Part shown: one piece after another, positions 1-8,000 of the stretch
How positions within the stretch are numbered: position 1 is the first letter of the stretch
Layout of the letters: each line of letters begins with the position of its first letter
From: Micromonospora tulbaghiae
GTDB taxonomy: Bacteria > Actinomycetota > Actinomycetes > Mycobacteriales > Micromonosporaceae
Length of the DNA stretch: 64,000 bases
Direction: 5' to 3'
Assembly: GCF_900091605.1 (NCBI RefSeq)
Contig: NZ_FMCQ01000004.1
Span: forward strand, 620,001-684,000
The notes under the pieces: model-generated
Databases searched by the model: none
What the model was told of the DNA's origin: nothing
The model's input: the letters and a program-made list of their open reading frames with translations, nothing else
Position numbers and translations under genes: made by a program

Positions 1-101
1 ATCAGGTCGGCCGCGTCGGCCACGTTCTGTCGCTGCTCGGCCGCGACCCGGCCGATCGTCTCGGTCACCACCGCCAGGTACGCGTCGGCGCTCACCGTCA
101 T
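1..101 (-). CDS. Partial protein, possibly SIS (sugar isomerase) domain
   Basis: Only the first 33 codons lie in the window. They read MTVSADAYLAVVTETIGRVA and continue as a helical, Ala/Glu-rich stretch to base 1. The ATG at 101 overlaps the stop of the downstream hydrolase gene by 4 bp (ATGA), which supports both the start and translational coupling. The N-terminus resembles SIS-domain proteins of the UPF0309/sugar isomerase type, which begin with a YL...I..V...Q helix before the sugar-binding fold. That assignment comes from memory of the family and is weak, because the SIS core is outside the window. Confidence 0.55.
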   Translation of the reverse strand, partial: MTVSADAYLAVVTETIGRVAAEQRQNVADAADL

Positions 102-946
102 GCTTCCTCCGTTCCTGCGCACCGGGCGAGGATCGCCTCGGCCAGCGGGCCGGGCGCCTCGTCCGGGATCCAGTGACTGACCCCGGGCAGCACCACGAAC
201 CGGTAGTCACCGGTGACGTGCGCGGCGCACGCCTGCGCGGCCGTCCGGCCGATCGCCACGTCCTTGTCGCTCCAGACGAACGTGGTGGGCACCCCGACAG
301 GGGCGACCGCCTTCATGTCCGTCCCGGTCATCGCGCGGTACCAGTTCAGCGCCGCCGTCAACGCCCCCGGCTCGCGCATCGGCTCGGCGTACCGGGCCAC
401 CTCGCCGGCGCCGCCCACTCCGCTCATCAGCTTGCGCAGCGTCGCGCCGTTCCACGCCAGCAGCACCTTCTCCGCCGTACCGGGCTTGCGGAACAACGCG
501 ATGTAGGCGGACTTGACCTTCTGCCGGTGGTCGGTGGCGAGCGCGTGGCCCATGGCGGCCGGGTGCGGCACCGACACCGCGGTCAGCGTCCGCACCCGCT
601 CCGGGTGCGCCGCCGCCAGGCCCCACGCCACGATCGCGCCCCAGTCGTGGCCCACCACGTGCGCGCGGGTCACCCCGAGCGCGTCCAGCACCGCCGCCGC
701 GTCGGCCACCAGCTCCGGGATCCGGTACGCCCCGACGTCCGCCGGACGCGCGCCGGGCGAGTAGCCGCGCTGGTCGAGCGCGTACGTGCGCAGCCCGGCG
801 GCGTGCAGCGCGGGCGTGACCGCGTCCCACTCGCCGGAGTGCTGCGGGAAGCCGTGCAGCAGCAGGACGGGGTCACCGCCCTCGGGGCCGCCGGCGCGTA
901 CCTCGAACGTCAGTCCCCGCGCATCCACCAGCATGATCGCCACCAT
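98..946 (-). CDS. Alpha/beta hydrolase, epoxide hydrolase/haloalkane dehalogenase-like
   Basis: This 282-aa protein has the complete set of alpha/beta hydrolase signatures: the oxyanion motif HGFPQ near residue 31, the nucleophile elbow GHDWGA near residue 99 with Asp rather than Ser as nucleophile, and the catalytic His in GVSHWIPDEAP near the C-terminus. GHDWG with Asp is typical of epoxide hydrolases and haloalkane dehalogenases, which form a covalent ester with the substrate; HGFPQ favours the epoxide hydrolase branch. There is no signal peptide, so it should be cytoplasmic. An ATG at 934 is an alternative start four codons in. The gene is divergent from the riboswitch and transporter operon and overlaps the next gene by 4 bp. 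The substrate cannot be inferred. Confidence 0.85.
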   Translation of the reverse strand: MVAIMLVDARGLTFEVRAGGPEGGDPVLLLHGFPQHSGEWDAVTPALHAAGLRTYALDQRGYSPGARPADVGAYRIPELVADAAAVLDALGVTRAHVVGHDWGAIVAWGLAAAHPERVRTLTAVSVPHPAAMGHALATDHRQKVKSAYIALFRKPGTAEKVLLAWNGATLRKLMSGVGGAGEVARYAEPMREPGALTAALNWYRAMTGTDMKAVAPVGVPTTFVWSDKDVAIGRTAAQACAAHVTGDYRFVVLPGVSHWIPDEAPGPLAEAILARCAGTEEA

Positions 947-1012
947 ACCGACACTCGCCCTGCTGGGCCGGGGCCCGTCGTCGGTGCTAGCGTCTGCGAC
1001 GAGACAACTTCA

Positions 1013-1108
<96 letters not shown>

Positions 1109-1192
1109 ACCTCCAGCCGCGTCGCCGTCCGGTGACCACCGGGCGCGGCGTGCGTCTTCTCCTGGTTCACCTCGACGAACTGGGAGCCAACC

Positions 1193-1783
1193 GTGAACCG
1201 TACCGACAGCAACCGCTGGCGTACCGTCGACATCGTCGTCGCCTCGGTCATCGCCGTCGCCTTCGGCGTTGTGTTCCAGCTCTGGAACATCCTCTGGAAG
1301 GGCAGCGACGGGCCGTTCGCCTTCTTCGCCCCGCTCCAGTCGGTGATGTACGGCGTCTGGCTCATCCCGGCCGTGCTGAGCGCGCTGATCGTGCGCAAGC
1401 CGGGTGCGGCGCTGCTCACCGAGACCGTCGCCTCGACCGTCTCGGTGCTGCTCGGCTCCCCGTACGGCGCGATGGCGATCCTCCAGGGCGCGGTGCAGGG
1501 CCTGGGCGTCGAGGCGGTCTTCGCGGCCACCCGGTACCGCCTCTACCGGCCGCTCACGGCGGCGCTCGCCGGCGCGTGCGGCGGCCTCTTCGCCACGCTG
1601 TTCGACGCCCTGTACTGGTACCCGGGCACGAGCTGGACGACCTTCCGGCTGCCCTACATCGCCTTCGGTGTGCTCAGTTGCCTGCTGGTGGCCGGCCTGG
1701 GCGCGGTGGCCCTCACCCGCGCGCTGGCGAACACCGGCGTCCTGGACCGTTTCCCCGCCGGCCGCGACCGAGCCCTGGTCTAG
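1193..1783 (+). CDS. ykoE: ECF transporter S component YkoE (hydroxymethylpyrimidine/thiamine)
   Basis: This 196-aa integral membrane protein with about five or six hydrophobic segments matches the YkoE family of substrate-binding subunits in energy-coupling-factor transporters. The TPP riboswitch upstream and the ATPase and T component immediately downstream make the assignment to thiamine or its hydroxymethylpyrimidine precursor strong. The GTG start at 1193 has a GGGAG ribosome binding site six bases upstream; the protein begins MNRTDSNRWRTVDIVVASVI. The aromatic/acidic loop DALYWYPGTSW is typical of the family. It would bind the vitamin precursor in the membrane and be reoriented by YkoD/YkoC. 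A 59-bp palindrome separates it from ykoD. Confidence 0.92.
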   Translation: MNRTDSNRWRTVDIVVASVIAVAFGVVFQLWNILWKGSDGPFAFFAPLQSVMYGVWLIPAVLSALIVRKPGAALLTETVASTVSVLLGSPYGAMAILQGAVQGLGVEAVFAATRYRLYRPLTAALAGACGGLFATLFDALYWYPGTSWTTFRLPYIAFGVLSCLLVAGLGAVALTRALANTGVLDRFPAGRDRALV

Positions 1784-1795
1784 CTCCCCATCATG

Positions 1796-1854
1796 TTGAT
1801 CATGAAGTTGGCGGCCGTTCCGGCACCCGTCATCGCCGTCAACCTCATGATCGA
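1796..1854. repeat. Palindromic element, family 1 (copy A)
   Basis: A 59-bp element with 20-base arms (left TTGATCATGAAGTTGGCGGC, right GCCGTCAACCTCATGATCGA) and a 19-base spacer. The arms match at 17 of 20 positions. Copies of exactly the same length occur at 4158-4216 and 61459-61517. This copy lies between ykoE and ykoD inside the probable operon, so a transcript through it would fold into a strong hairpin. Confidence 0.85.
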
Positions 1855-1878
1855 CGGAGGAGAGGGGGTGGGTGGGCG

Positions 1879-3309
1879 GTGAGCGCTGTGGTGCTGCGGG
1901 GGTTCGGGTGGCGGCACGGGGGGCGCAAGGCGTGGGCTCTTCGCGGGGTGGACCTGCGTGTGGAGAGCGGGGAGCGGGTGCTGCTCCTCGGTGCCTCCGG
2001 GGCCGGTAAGAGCACGCTGCTGGCCGCGCTCGCCGGGCTGCTGCCGGAGGACTCCGGCGAGCAGGAGGGCGCCGTCGAGATCGACGGGCTGGACCCGCGC
2101 AAGGCCCGCGAGCGCGTCGGCATCGTCTTCCAGGACCCGGAGACCCAGCTCGTGATGGCCCGCTCCGGCGACGACGTGGCGTTCGGGCTGGAGAACCGTG
2201 GCGTACAGGCCGGGGAGATCTGGCCCCGCGTCGACGAGGCGCTGGGCCGGGTCGGCTTCCCGTACCCCCGGGACCGCCCGACCGCCGCGCTCAGCGGCGG
2301 CGAGCAGCAGCGACTGGCACTGGCCGGCACGCTCGCGCTGCGCCCGGGGCTGCTGCTGCTGGACGAGCCCACCGCCAACCTCGACCCGGCCGGCGCCGCG
2401 CTGATCCGCCGGGCCGTCGCCAACGCGCTCGACCCGGACACCACGATGATCCTGGTCGAGCACCGGGTCACCGAGGCGCTGCCGCTGGTCGACCGCGTCG
2501 TGGTGCTGGAACCCGGCGGCGGGGTACGCGCCGACGGGCCACCCGAGACGGTCTTCGCCGCGCACGGCGACGCGCTGGCCGCCGCCGGGGTCTGGGTACC
2601 CGGCCACGTCGCGCCACCCCGGCACGCCACCGCGCCGCCCGGCGACGTGCTGCTCACTGCCGACCGGCTCGGCCTGCCGCCCCGGCTGGACCCCACCGAT
2701 CTCCGGGTACGCGCCGGCGAGACGCTCGCCGTCCTCGGTCCCAACGGGGTCGGCAAGTCCACACTGGCGCTGCTCCTGGGCGGCCTGCTGAAACCCGGGG
2801 CGGGGGCCGTCACCGCGTCCGCCGAACTGGCGGGGCGGGACGCGCGCACTCCCCCGCACCGCTGGCGGGCACCCGCGCTGGTACGCCGGATCGGTTCGGT
2901 GTTCCAGGACCCGGAGCACCAGTTCGTCACCGCCACGGTCCGCGACGAGCTGGCGCTCGGCCCGCGCCGCACCGGCCGGCCCGAGGCGGCGGTGACCGCC
3001 ACCGTGGACGAGCTGTTGCACCGGCTGCGGCTGGACCGGCTGGCGGGCGCCAACCCGTACACCCTCTCCGGTGGGGAGGCGCGGCGGCTGAGCGTGGCGA
3101 CGGCCCTGGCCACCGCGCCCCGCCTGCTGATCTGCGACGAGCCCACGTTCGGCCAGGACCGGCGCACCTGGTTGGAGCTGGTCGACCTGCTCGCCGAGCT
3201 GCGCGACGCCGGGCACGGCCTGGTCACGGTGACCCACGACGAGGACTTCGTGGCCGCGCTGGCCGACCGGACGTTCACCCTGGACCGTTCCGCCGGGGCG
3301 TCCTCGTGA
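1879..3309 (+). CDS. ykoD: ECF transporter ATPase YkoD (two fused ABC domains)
   Basis: This 476-aa protein carries two complete ABC ATPase domains in tandem. The first has Walker A GASGAGKST near residue 40, Q-loop VFQDPETQ, signature LSGGEQQ and Walker B LLLDEPTANLD; the second has Walker A GPNGVGKST near residue 288, Q-loop VFQDPEHQ, signature LSGGEARR and Walker B LLICDEPTFGQD. Fusion of both energising ATPases in one chain is characteristic of YkoD. The GTG at 1879 is chosen because it follows the palindrome and a GGGTGGG purine run and begins VSAVVLRGFGW. The open frame runs further upstream, but that part lies inside ykoE in another frame. It drives uptake by YkoE and overlaps ykoC by 4 bp. 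Confidence 0.93.
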   Translation: MSAVVLRGFGWRHGGRKAWALRGVDLRVESGERVLLLGASGAGKSTLLAALAGLLPEDSGEQEGAVEIDGLDPRKARERVGIVFQDPETQLVMARSGDDVAFGLENRGVQAGEIWPRVDEALGRVGFPYPRDRPTAALSGGEQQRLALAGTLALRPGLLLLDEPTANLDPAGAALIRRAVANALDPDTTMILVEHRVTEALPLVDRVVVLEPGGGVRADGPPETVFAAHGDALAAAGVWVPGHVAPPRHATAPPGDVLLTADRLGLPPRLDPTDLRVRAGETLAVLGPNGVGKSTLALLLGGLLKPGAGAVTASAELAGRDARTPPHRWRAPALVRRIGSVFQDPEHQFVTATVRDELALGPRRTGRPEAAVTATVDELLHRLRLDRLAGANPYTLSGGEARRLSVATALATAPRLLICDEPTFGQDRRTWLELVDLLAELRDAGHGLVTVTHDEDFVAALADRTFTLDRSAGASS

Positions 3310-4106
3310 TCAACCTCGAACCGGTCGCCGCGCCGGGTGCCCCGCTGGCGCGGCGCAACCCGGTGGCGAAGCTGGCCGCCGCGCTGGTCTTCACACTGAT
3401 CCTGGTGGCGACGCTCGATCCGGTGGCACCGGCCGTCGCCATCGCCGTCGAACTCGCGGTGCTGCCGCTGTTCGGTGTCCGCTACCGGGTGCTGGCCCGC
3501 CGCGCCTGGCCGCTGCTCGCCGGTGCCGTCGGCATCCTGGTCACGCTCGTGCTCTTCGCGGCCGACCGCTCCGGCCCGGTACTGCTCCAGGCCGGGCCGA
3601 TCCTGGTCACCCAGGGCGTGCTGATGACCGCGCTCGGGCTGGTGCTGCGGATGCTCGCCGTGGCGCTGCCCGGCATCGTCGTGTTCGCCACCACCGACCC
3701 CACCGACCTGGCCGACGCGCTGATCCAGAACGCGAAGGCGCCCGCCCGGTTCGCCGTCGGGGCGCTGGCCGCGTTCCGCATGGTGCCGCTGCTGGAACAG
3801 GAGTGGCGGATGATCAGCATGGCCCGCCGGGCCCGCGGCGTGGACGCCGGCCGCAACCCGGTGGCGAAGCTGCGGCTGTTCGCGTCCACGGCGTTCACCC
3901 TGCTGGTGGGCGCGATCCGGCGGGGCACGCGGCTGGCGGTGGCGATGGACGCCCGGGGCTTCGACGCGGGTACCCCGCGCACCGTGGCCCGCCCGCAGCG
4001 CTTCACCCGCGCCGACGCCCTGCTCATCGCGGGTGCCGCGCTGCTGGCAGCCGGCGCCCTGGCCACAAGCATCGCCCTGGGCACCTTCCGCCCCTTGATC
4101 GGCTGA
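3306..4106 (+). CDS. ykoC: ECF transporter T component YkoC
   Basis: This 266-aa membrane protein is the transmembrane energy-coupling subunit linking the YkoD ATPases to YkoE. It begins MINLEPVAAPGAP, has the N-terminal family motif NPVAKLAAAL, four or five hydrophobic stretches, and the two ARG-type coupling motifs that dock on the ABC domains: ARRARG near residue 177 and DARGFDAG near residue 218. The start overlaps the ykoD stop by 4 bp, so the two are translationally coupled. Two palindromic elements follow within 60-120 bp of its end, before a gene on the opposite strand. Confidence 0.92.
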   Translation: MINLEPVAAPGAPLARRNPVAKLAAALVFTLILVATLDPVAPAVAIAVELAVLPLFGVRYRVLARRAWPLLAGAVGILVTLVLFAADRSGPVLLQAGPILVTQGVLMTALGLVLRMLAVALPGIVVFATTDPTDLADALIQNAKAPARFAVGALAAFRMVPLLEQEWRMISMARRARGVDAGRNPVAKLRLFASTAFTLLVGAIRRGTRLAVAMDARGFDAGTPRTVARPQRFTRADALLIAGAALLAAGALATSIALGTFRPLIG

Positions 4107-4157
4107 CCCCCTTTCCCTTTCCCTCTCCCCCACACCCTCCCCTCGCCCACCGCCCCG

Positions 4158-4216
4158 TTGATCATGAAGTTGACGGCATCGGTTGCCCGATTTGCCGCCG
4201 CCAACTTCATGGTCAA
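4158..4216. repeat. Palindromic element, family 1 (copy B)
   Basis: Second 59-bp copy: left arm TTGATCATGAAGTTGACGGC (4158-4177), right arm GCCGCCAACTTCATGGTCAA (4197-4216), 19-base spacer unrelated to that of copy A. It lies between the convergent genes ykoC and the 4337-4744 gene, 13 bp from the family 2 element, and could serve as a bidirectional terminator. Confidence 0.85.
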
Positions 4217-4229
4217 CCAAGACCGGGCG

Positions 4230-4280
4230 AGATCTTGGTACGGAATGGCCCCTATGGGGGCCGGAATCTTCCAAGATCTT
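4230..4280 (+). repeat. Palindromic element, family 2 (copy D)
   Basis: A 51-bp element with terminal inverted sequences AGATCTTGG and CCAAGATCT and an inner inverted core GGCCCC/GGGGCC around TAT. The reverse complement matches the element at 33847-33897 at 49 of 51 positions, so it is a dispersed repeat with a nested palindrome. It sits at a convergent gene junction. Confidence 0.85.
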
Positions 4281-4336
4281 CGGGGACGGCCGCGCGGGCC
4301 CCGGATGAGGGCCTGCCCGGTGGGCGGAGCTGTCGG

Positions 4337-4744
4337 TCAGCTGCGGCGGAAGGCGTAGAACCGGGTCTGGCCGGCACGCTGGCTGCGCCCGGTGAACCGG
4401 GCCTGCCGCCCTGCCGGTGGGCCCGATCTGGGCGGCGTCGCGGATGCGCCCGGCAGGACCGGGGTCTCCAGAGACTCCGAGGGCGACACCGTCGGCGCAG
4501 CCAGCACTGGCGGCACCGCATCCGGAGACACGGTGGGCGCCGCCGGCTCGGTGGGGAGCCCCATCGGAGACACGGTGGGCGCCGCCGACTCGGTCGGGAG
4601 CACCACCGCAGACACGGTGGGCGCCGCCGGCTCGGTCGGGAGCACCACCGCGGGCGGTGCCACGGTGAGCGCGTCGAGCTTCGGCGGGGTCACCTGCGAC
4701 GCGGACTGCTTGCGGGACTTCTTCGGATTGCGCTTCGCGGGCAT
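4337..4744 (-). CDS. Basic-N-terminal protein with four 14-residue repeats
   Basis: This 135-aa protein matches no family I recognise. The start at 4744 gives MPAKRNPKKSRKQSASQ, a strongly basic head, with an AGGAGG-like ribosome binding site just upstream; the frame stays open to 4921 but that part is unlikely to be coding. The middle is made of four 14-residue units of the type VVLPTEPAAPTVSA encoded by 42-bp DNA repeats (4484-4651). The C-terminus is again basic (RFTGRSQRAGQTRFYAFRRS). A basic head, a Pro/Thr/Ala-rich flexible linker and a basic tail suggest a disordered nucleic-acid- or envelope-associated protein; that is inference. The repeat number may vary among strains. Confidence 0.6.
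   Translation of the reverse strand: MPAKRNPKKSRKQSASQVTPPKLDALTVAPPAVVLPTEPAAPTVSAVVLPTESAAPTVSPMGLPTEPAAPTVSPDAVPPVLAAPTVSPSESLETPVLPGASATPPRSGPPAGRQARFTGRSQRAGQTRFYAFRRS
4484..4651 (-). repeat. Four tandem 42-bp coding repeats
   Basis: Three close copies start at 4526, 4568 and 4610 (each beginning AGACACGGTGGGCGCCGCC) and a more diverged unit covers 4484-4525. The unit is a multiple of three, so copy-number change would add or remove 14 residues without a frameshift. Confidence 0.85.
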
Positions 4745-5087
4745 TCGCGGGCCTCCTGTCGTGCGGGCGCGCCGACCGGGACGCGCCGAGCGAGGGCTCC
4801 GGTGCGTTCCGATCACGACAGACACCGCGACCGACGGTGGCGGGGAAGGGATGCGGACGCCCGGAGCAGGACGGATCCACGGCACTTCGGCGGTGGACCG
4901 GGCTCGGAGGTGGGGCGTCACTTACGCATGCGGTAACGCTATCCCGCCACCGGGGCGTCCCGCATGCGAATTACGCGCGAGACGCACGGCCACCCGCCGG
5001 TCACGCCCTGTCGACGTCCCCGCCCACTCCCCCGACGACCGCGATACGGTCGCAGAACGGCAGCACGGACGAGAGGTGGCGGTACGC
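4745..5087. other. Divergent intergenic region upstream of gnd
   Basis: This 343-bp stretch separates two divergent starts and must hold the promoters of both genes. The only structure I see is a pair of CGCATGCG self-palindromes at 4925-4932 and 4961-4968, 36 bp apart (start to start), flanked by AT-richer bases (TTACGCATGCGGTAACGC and GCATGCGAATTACGCG). They could be a regulator site, but I cannot assign one. No convincing small gene or RNA is visible. Confidence 0.4.
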
Positions 5088-6530
5088 ATGGCAGAGCAGG
5101 CGACGGCGCAGATCGGGGTCACCGGTCTGGCGGTGATGGGCCGCAACCTGGCCCGGAACCTGGCCCGCAACGGCTTCGCCGTGGCGGTGCACAACCGGTC
5201 GCCGGAACGTACCCGCAGCCTCGTGGCCGAACACGGCGACGAGGGCACGTTCGTGCCGTCGGAGTCGCTCGCGGACTTCGTCGGCTCGCTGGAGCGGCCC
5301 CGCGCGGTGATCGTGATGGTGAAGGCCGGCGCGCCCACCGACGCGGTGATCGACGAGCTGGTTCCGCTGCTGGAGGAGGGGGACATCGTCGTCGACTGCG
5401 GCAACGCGCACTTCGCCGACACCCGCCGCCGGGAGGAGGCGCTGCGCGCGCACGGGCTGCACTTCGTCGGCACGGGCGTGTCCGGCGGCGAGGAGGGCGC
5501 GCTGCTCGGGCCGAGCATCATGCCGGGCGGTTCGGCGGAGTCCTACCGCAAGCTGGGGCCGATCTTCGAGAAGATCGCCGCGCAGGTGGAGGGCGAGCCC
5601 TGCTGCCGGCACATCGGACCGGACGGCGCGGGCCACTTCGTGAAGATGGTGCACAACGGCATCGAGTACGCCGACATGCAGCTCATCGCCGAGGCGTACG
5701 ACCTGTTGCGGGCCGGTCTGTCGGCGAGCCCGGCGGAGATCGCGGAGATCTTCCGGGAGTGGAACGGCGGCGAGCTGGGGTCGTTCCTCATCGAGATCAC
5801 CGCCGACGTGCTCGGTCACACCGACGCGGCGACCGGCCAGGCGTTCGTGGACATCGTGCTCGACCAGGCCGAGCAGAAGGGCACCGGCCGCTGGACCGTG
5901 CAGAGCGCGCTCGACCTCGGCATCCCGATCACCGGCATCGCCGAGGCCACGTTCGCCCGGTCGCTGTCCGGCCACGCCGACCAGCGGGAGGCCGCCCGCC
6001 GCGTGTTCGGTGACGCGGGCGAGAAGTGGCAGGTGGACGACCGGGACGCGTTCGTCGAGGACGTGCGCCGCGCTCTGCTGGCCAGCAAGATCGTCGCGTA
6101 CGCGCAGGGTTTCGACCACATCCGGGCCGGCAGCCGGGAGTACGACTGGGACATCGACCTGGGCGGTACGGCCACCATCTGGCGGGGTGGCTGCATCATC
6201 CGGGCCGGTTTCCTGGACCGGATCCGGGAGGCGTACGACGCGGAGCCGGACCTGTCGACGCTGCTCGTCGCGCCCTGGTTCGCCGAGCGGGTCAGCGCCG
6301 GCGTACCGGCCTGGCGACGGGTGGTGGCCGACGCGGCCCGGGCGGGCGTACCGGCACCGGCCTTCGGGTCGTCGCTGGCCTACTTCGACGCGCTGCGGGC
6401 GCAGCGACTGCCGGCCGCGCTGATCCAGGGCCTGCGGGACAACTTCGGCGCGCACACCTACCACCGGGTGGACCGGGACGGCTCGTTCCACACCCTCTGG
6501 GCGGGCGACCGCTCCGAAGTGGAGGCGTGA
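5088..6530 (+). CDS. gnd: 6-phosphogluconate dehydrogenase, decarboxylating
   Basis: This 480-aa cytoplasmic enzyme oxidises and decarboxylates 6-phosphogluconate to ribulose 5-phosphate with reduction of NADP+, in the oxidative pentose phosphate pathway. The Rossmann motif GVTGLAVMGRNLARN starts near residue 10, followed by the cofactor-determining HNRSPERTRS segment. The substrate signature VSGGEEGALLGPSIMPGG lies near residue 132, and the catalytic Lys/Asn region HFVKMVHNGIEYADMQ near residue 185. The length matches the long (about 470-aa) homodimeric class. The ATG at 5088 is preceded by GAGAGGTGG. The gene stands alone, convergent with a small hypothetical gene. Confidence 0.97.
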   Translation: MAEQATAQIGVTGLAVMGRNLARNLARNGFAVAVHNRSPERTRSLVAEHGDEGTFVPSESLADFVGSLERPRAVIVMVKAGAPTDAVIDELVPLLEEGDIVVDCGNAHFADTRRREEALRAHGLHFVGTGVSGGEEGALLGPSIMPGGSAESYRKLGPIFEKIAAQVEGEPCCRHIGPDGAGHFVKMVHNGIEYADMQLIAEAYDLLRAGLSASPAEIAEIFREWNGGELGSFLIEITADVLGHTDAATGQAFVDIVLDQAEQKGTGRWTVQSALDLGIPITGIAEATFARSLSGHADQREAARRVFGDAGEKWQVDDRDAFVEDVRRALLASKIVAYAQGFDHIRAGSREYDWDIDLGGTATIWRGGCIIRAGFLDRIREAYDAEPDLSTLLVAPWFAERVSAGVPAWRRVVADAARAGVPAPAFGSSLAYFDALRAQRLPAALIQGLRDNFGAHTYHRVDRDGSFHTLWAGDRSEVEA

Positions 6531-6590
6531 GCCGCACCGGCATGGGCCGCACCGGCACCAGCCCGGGCCGTCCCAGCCCCGGCGTGCGGC

Positions 6591-6815
6591 TCACCAGGCG
6601 CGCTGACCGTCCGGCTCGGGCGCCCATCCGGCGGCCGGCTCTCCGGCCGCCAGCTCGCCGATCTCACCGGAGCGGACCGCCGGGGTGTGCCCCAGCTCGG
6701 CGCACCACCGCTGCGCCACGTCGGCGCACAGTGCGGCCACGGCGTCCCGGCGGGCCGGCTCCACCAGGTCGGCGGCGGCCAGGGCAGCAGTCATCTCGTA
6801 CCGGAGATCGCGCAT
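6591..6815 (-). CDS. Small hypothetical protein (74 aa)
   Basis: The frame encodes an Ala-rich, mainly helical acidic polypeptide (MRDLRYEMTAALAAADLVEP at the start) ending in a flexible GlyProGlu-rich tail. A single Cys-Ala-Asp and a Trp-Cys pair in the middle are the only notable residues. The ATG at 6815 has GGAGG directly adjacent, which is too close for ideal spacing; the internal Met at residue 8 (6794) or a TTG at 6839 are alternatives. Codon bias fits a real gene. I recognise no family. It is convergent with gnd. Confidence 0.55.
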   Translation of the reverse strand: MRDLRYEMTAALAAADLVEPARRDAVAALCADVAQRWCAELGHTPAVRSGEIGELAAGEPAAGWAPEPDGQRAW

Positions 6816-6933
6816 CCTCCACCCCCGTGGTGGGCGCAAGCGCGCCCTGCGCCGATCGTAGAGCGGAACGCCCCGCGCCCGGCGGGAAAGCCGGATGCGG
6901 GGCGTTCGGTCGGGCCGGACGTGATCGCCGGGC

Positions 6934-7119
6934 TCAGAAGAACCGGCGACGCTTGGCCTTCTGCGGCCGGACCAGGTCGGCGCCCTTGGTCAGCAGACGG
7001 CTCACCCCGGACGGGCCGCGACGGGCCTCCAGGGTGTGGCTGAGCCGGCGCGCGCCGGCTGCCGCCAGCGGCACGGCGACCGCCATGACCGCCCACTGCG
7101 CGATCCGCTTCTGAATCAT
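6934..7119 (-). CDS. Small basic membrane-associated protein (61 aa)
   Basis: The protein starts MIQKRIAQWAVMAVAVPLAA: one hydrophobic helix (about residues 8-24) followed by a basic region ending QKAKRRRFF. The topology suggests a single-pass inner membrane protein with a positive cytoplasmic tail. The ATG at 7119 is preferred because GGAGG lies eight bases upstream. A GCTT-N16-GGGTA motif 38 bp upstream resembles a SigB-type stress promoter. It has no family assignment from me; similar short proteins are common in actinomycetes. Confidence 0.65.
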   Translation of the reverse strand: MIQKRIAQWAVMAVAVPLAAAGARRLSHTLEARRGPSGVSRLLTKGADLVRPQKAKRRRFF

Positions 7120-7156
7120 GTGGTTCACCTCCGCGTTTGTCGTCTGCCGGTATCGG

Positions 7157-7181
7157 TACCCAGCGCGGCGCGTCGGTAAGC
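7157..7181 (-). promoter_or_regulatory. Candidate SigB/SigF-type promoter of the 61-aa gene
   Basis: On the minus strand it reads GCTT, 16 bases, GGGTA, matching the GNNT-N14-16-GGGTA pattern described for SigB-family factors in Streptomyces. The GGGTA lies 37 bp from the start codon at 7119. Confidence 0.4.
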
Positions 7182-7187
7182 GTGACC

Positions 7188-8000
7188 TCAGGCTCCTGGT
7201 GCCACCGGGTTGGGCAGGGCACCGCCGAAGCGGCGGTCGCGCTGGGCGTACAGCTCGCAGGCGTACCAGAGGTGGCGGCGGTCGAAGTCGGGCCAGAGCG
7301 TGTCCAGGTAGACCAGCTCGGCGTACGCGGTCTGCCAGAGCAGGAAGTTGGAGATGCGCTGCTCGCCGGAGGGTCGCAGGAACAGGTCGACCTCGGGCAC
7401 CTCGGGGTGGTAGAGGTAACGCGCGACCGTCTTCTCGTTCACCTTGGCCGGGTCGAGCCTGCCGGCGGCGACGTCGCGGGCGATCCCGGCGGCGGCGTCG
7501 GCGATCTCCGCCTGGCCGCCGTAGTTGACGCAGAACTGGAGCGTCAGCGTCGAGTTGTCGCGCGACATCTCCTCCGCGGTCTGCAGCTCGGAGATGACGC
7601 TCTTCCAGAGCCGGCCCGCGCGGCCCGACCAGACCACGCGTACGCCCAGGTCGACGAGCTGGTCGCGGCGGCGCCGGATGACGTCGCGGTTGAAGCCCAT
7701 CAGGAAGCGGACCTCGTCCGGCGAGCGCCGCCAGTTCTCGGTGGAGAACGCGTACGCCGAAAGGTAGGGAATGCCCATCTCGATCGCGCCCTCGACGGCG
7801 TCGAAGAGGCTGTGCTCGCCCTGCTCGTGCCCCTTGGTGCGGGGCAGGCCGCGTTCCTTGGCCCAGCGGCCGTTGCCGTCCATCACGATGGCGACGTGCC
7901 GGGGCACCGCGGCGGGCGGCAGCGCCGGCGGACGGGCGCCGGACGGGTGCGGGGTCGGCGGCACCGGCTCGCGGCGGGTCGCCCTCGTCGATCGGATCAC
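7188..8000 (-). CDS. uppS: Isoprenyl transferase (undecaprenyl diphosphate synthase family)
   Basis: This 270-aa cis-prenyltransferase condenses isopentenyl diphosphate units to make the long-chain polyprenyl diphosphate carrier for cell-wall precursors. The N-terminal motif [18 protein letters not shown] (near residue 35) carries the catalytic Asp and P-loop-like Asn-Gly-Arg-Trp; [26 protein letters not shown] and [18 protein letters not shown] are the other family signatures. The GTG start at 8000 overlaps the recO stop by 4 bp (GTGA), giving a recO-uppS operon as in many actinobacteria. An N-terminal Arg/Pro-rich extension of about 30 residues precedes the domain. Product chain length cannot be read from sequence. 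Confidence 0.93.
   Translation of the reverse strand: MIRSTRATRREPVPPTPHPSGARPPALPPAAVPRHVAIVMDGNGRWAKERGLPRTKGHEQGEHSLFDAVEGAIEMGIPYLSAYAFSTENWRRSPDEVRFLMGFNRDVIRRRRDQLVDLGVRVVWSGRAGRLWKSVISELQTAEEMSRDNSTLTLQFCVNYGGQAEIADAAAGIARDVAAGRLDPAKVNEKTVARYLYHPEVPEVDLFLRPSGEQRISNFLLWQTAYAELVYLDTLWPDFDRRHLWYACELYAQRDRRFGGALPNPVAPGA

Noticed and set aside
1132..1878. Open frame continuous with ykoD upstream
   Set aside because: It covers ykoE in another frame and gives an Arg-rich non-protein-like sequence; the GTG at 1879 marks the real start.
4484..4651. Possible CRISPR array in the 42-bp repeats
   Set aside because: The repeats have no spacers and encode in-frame 14-residue protein units.
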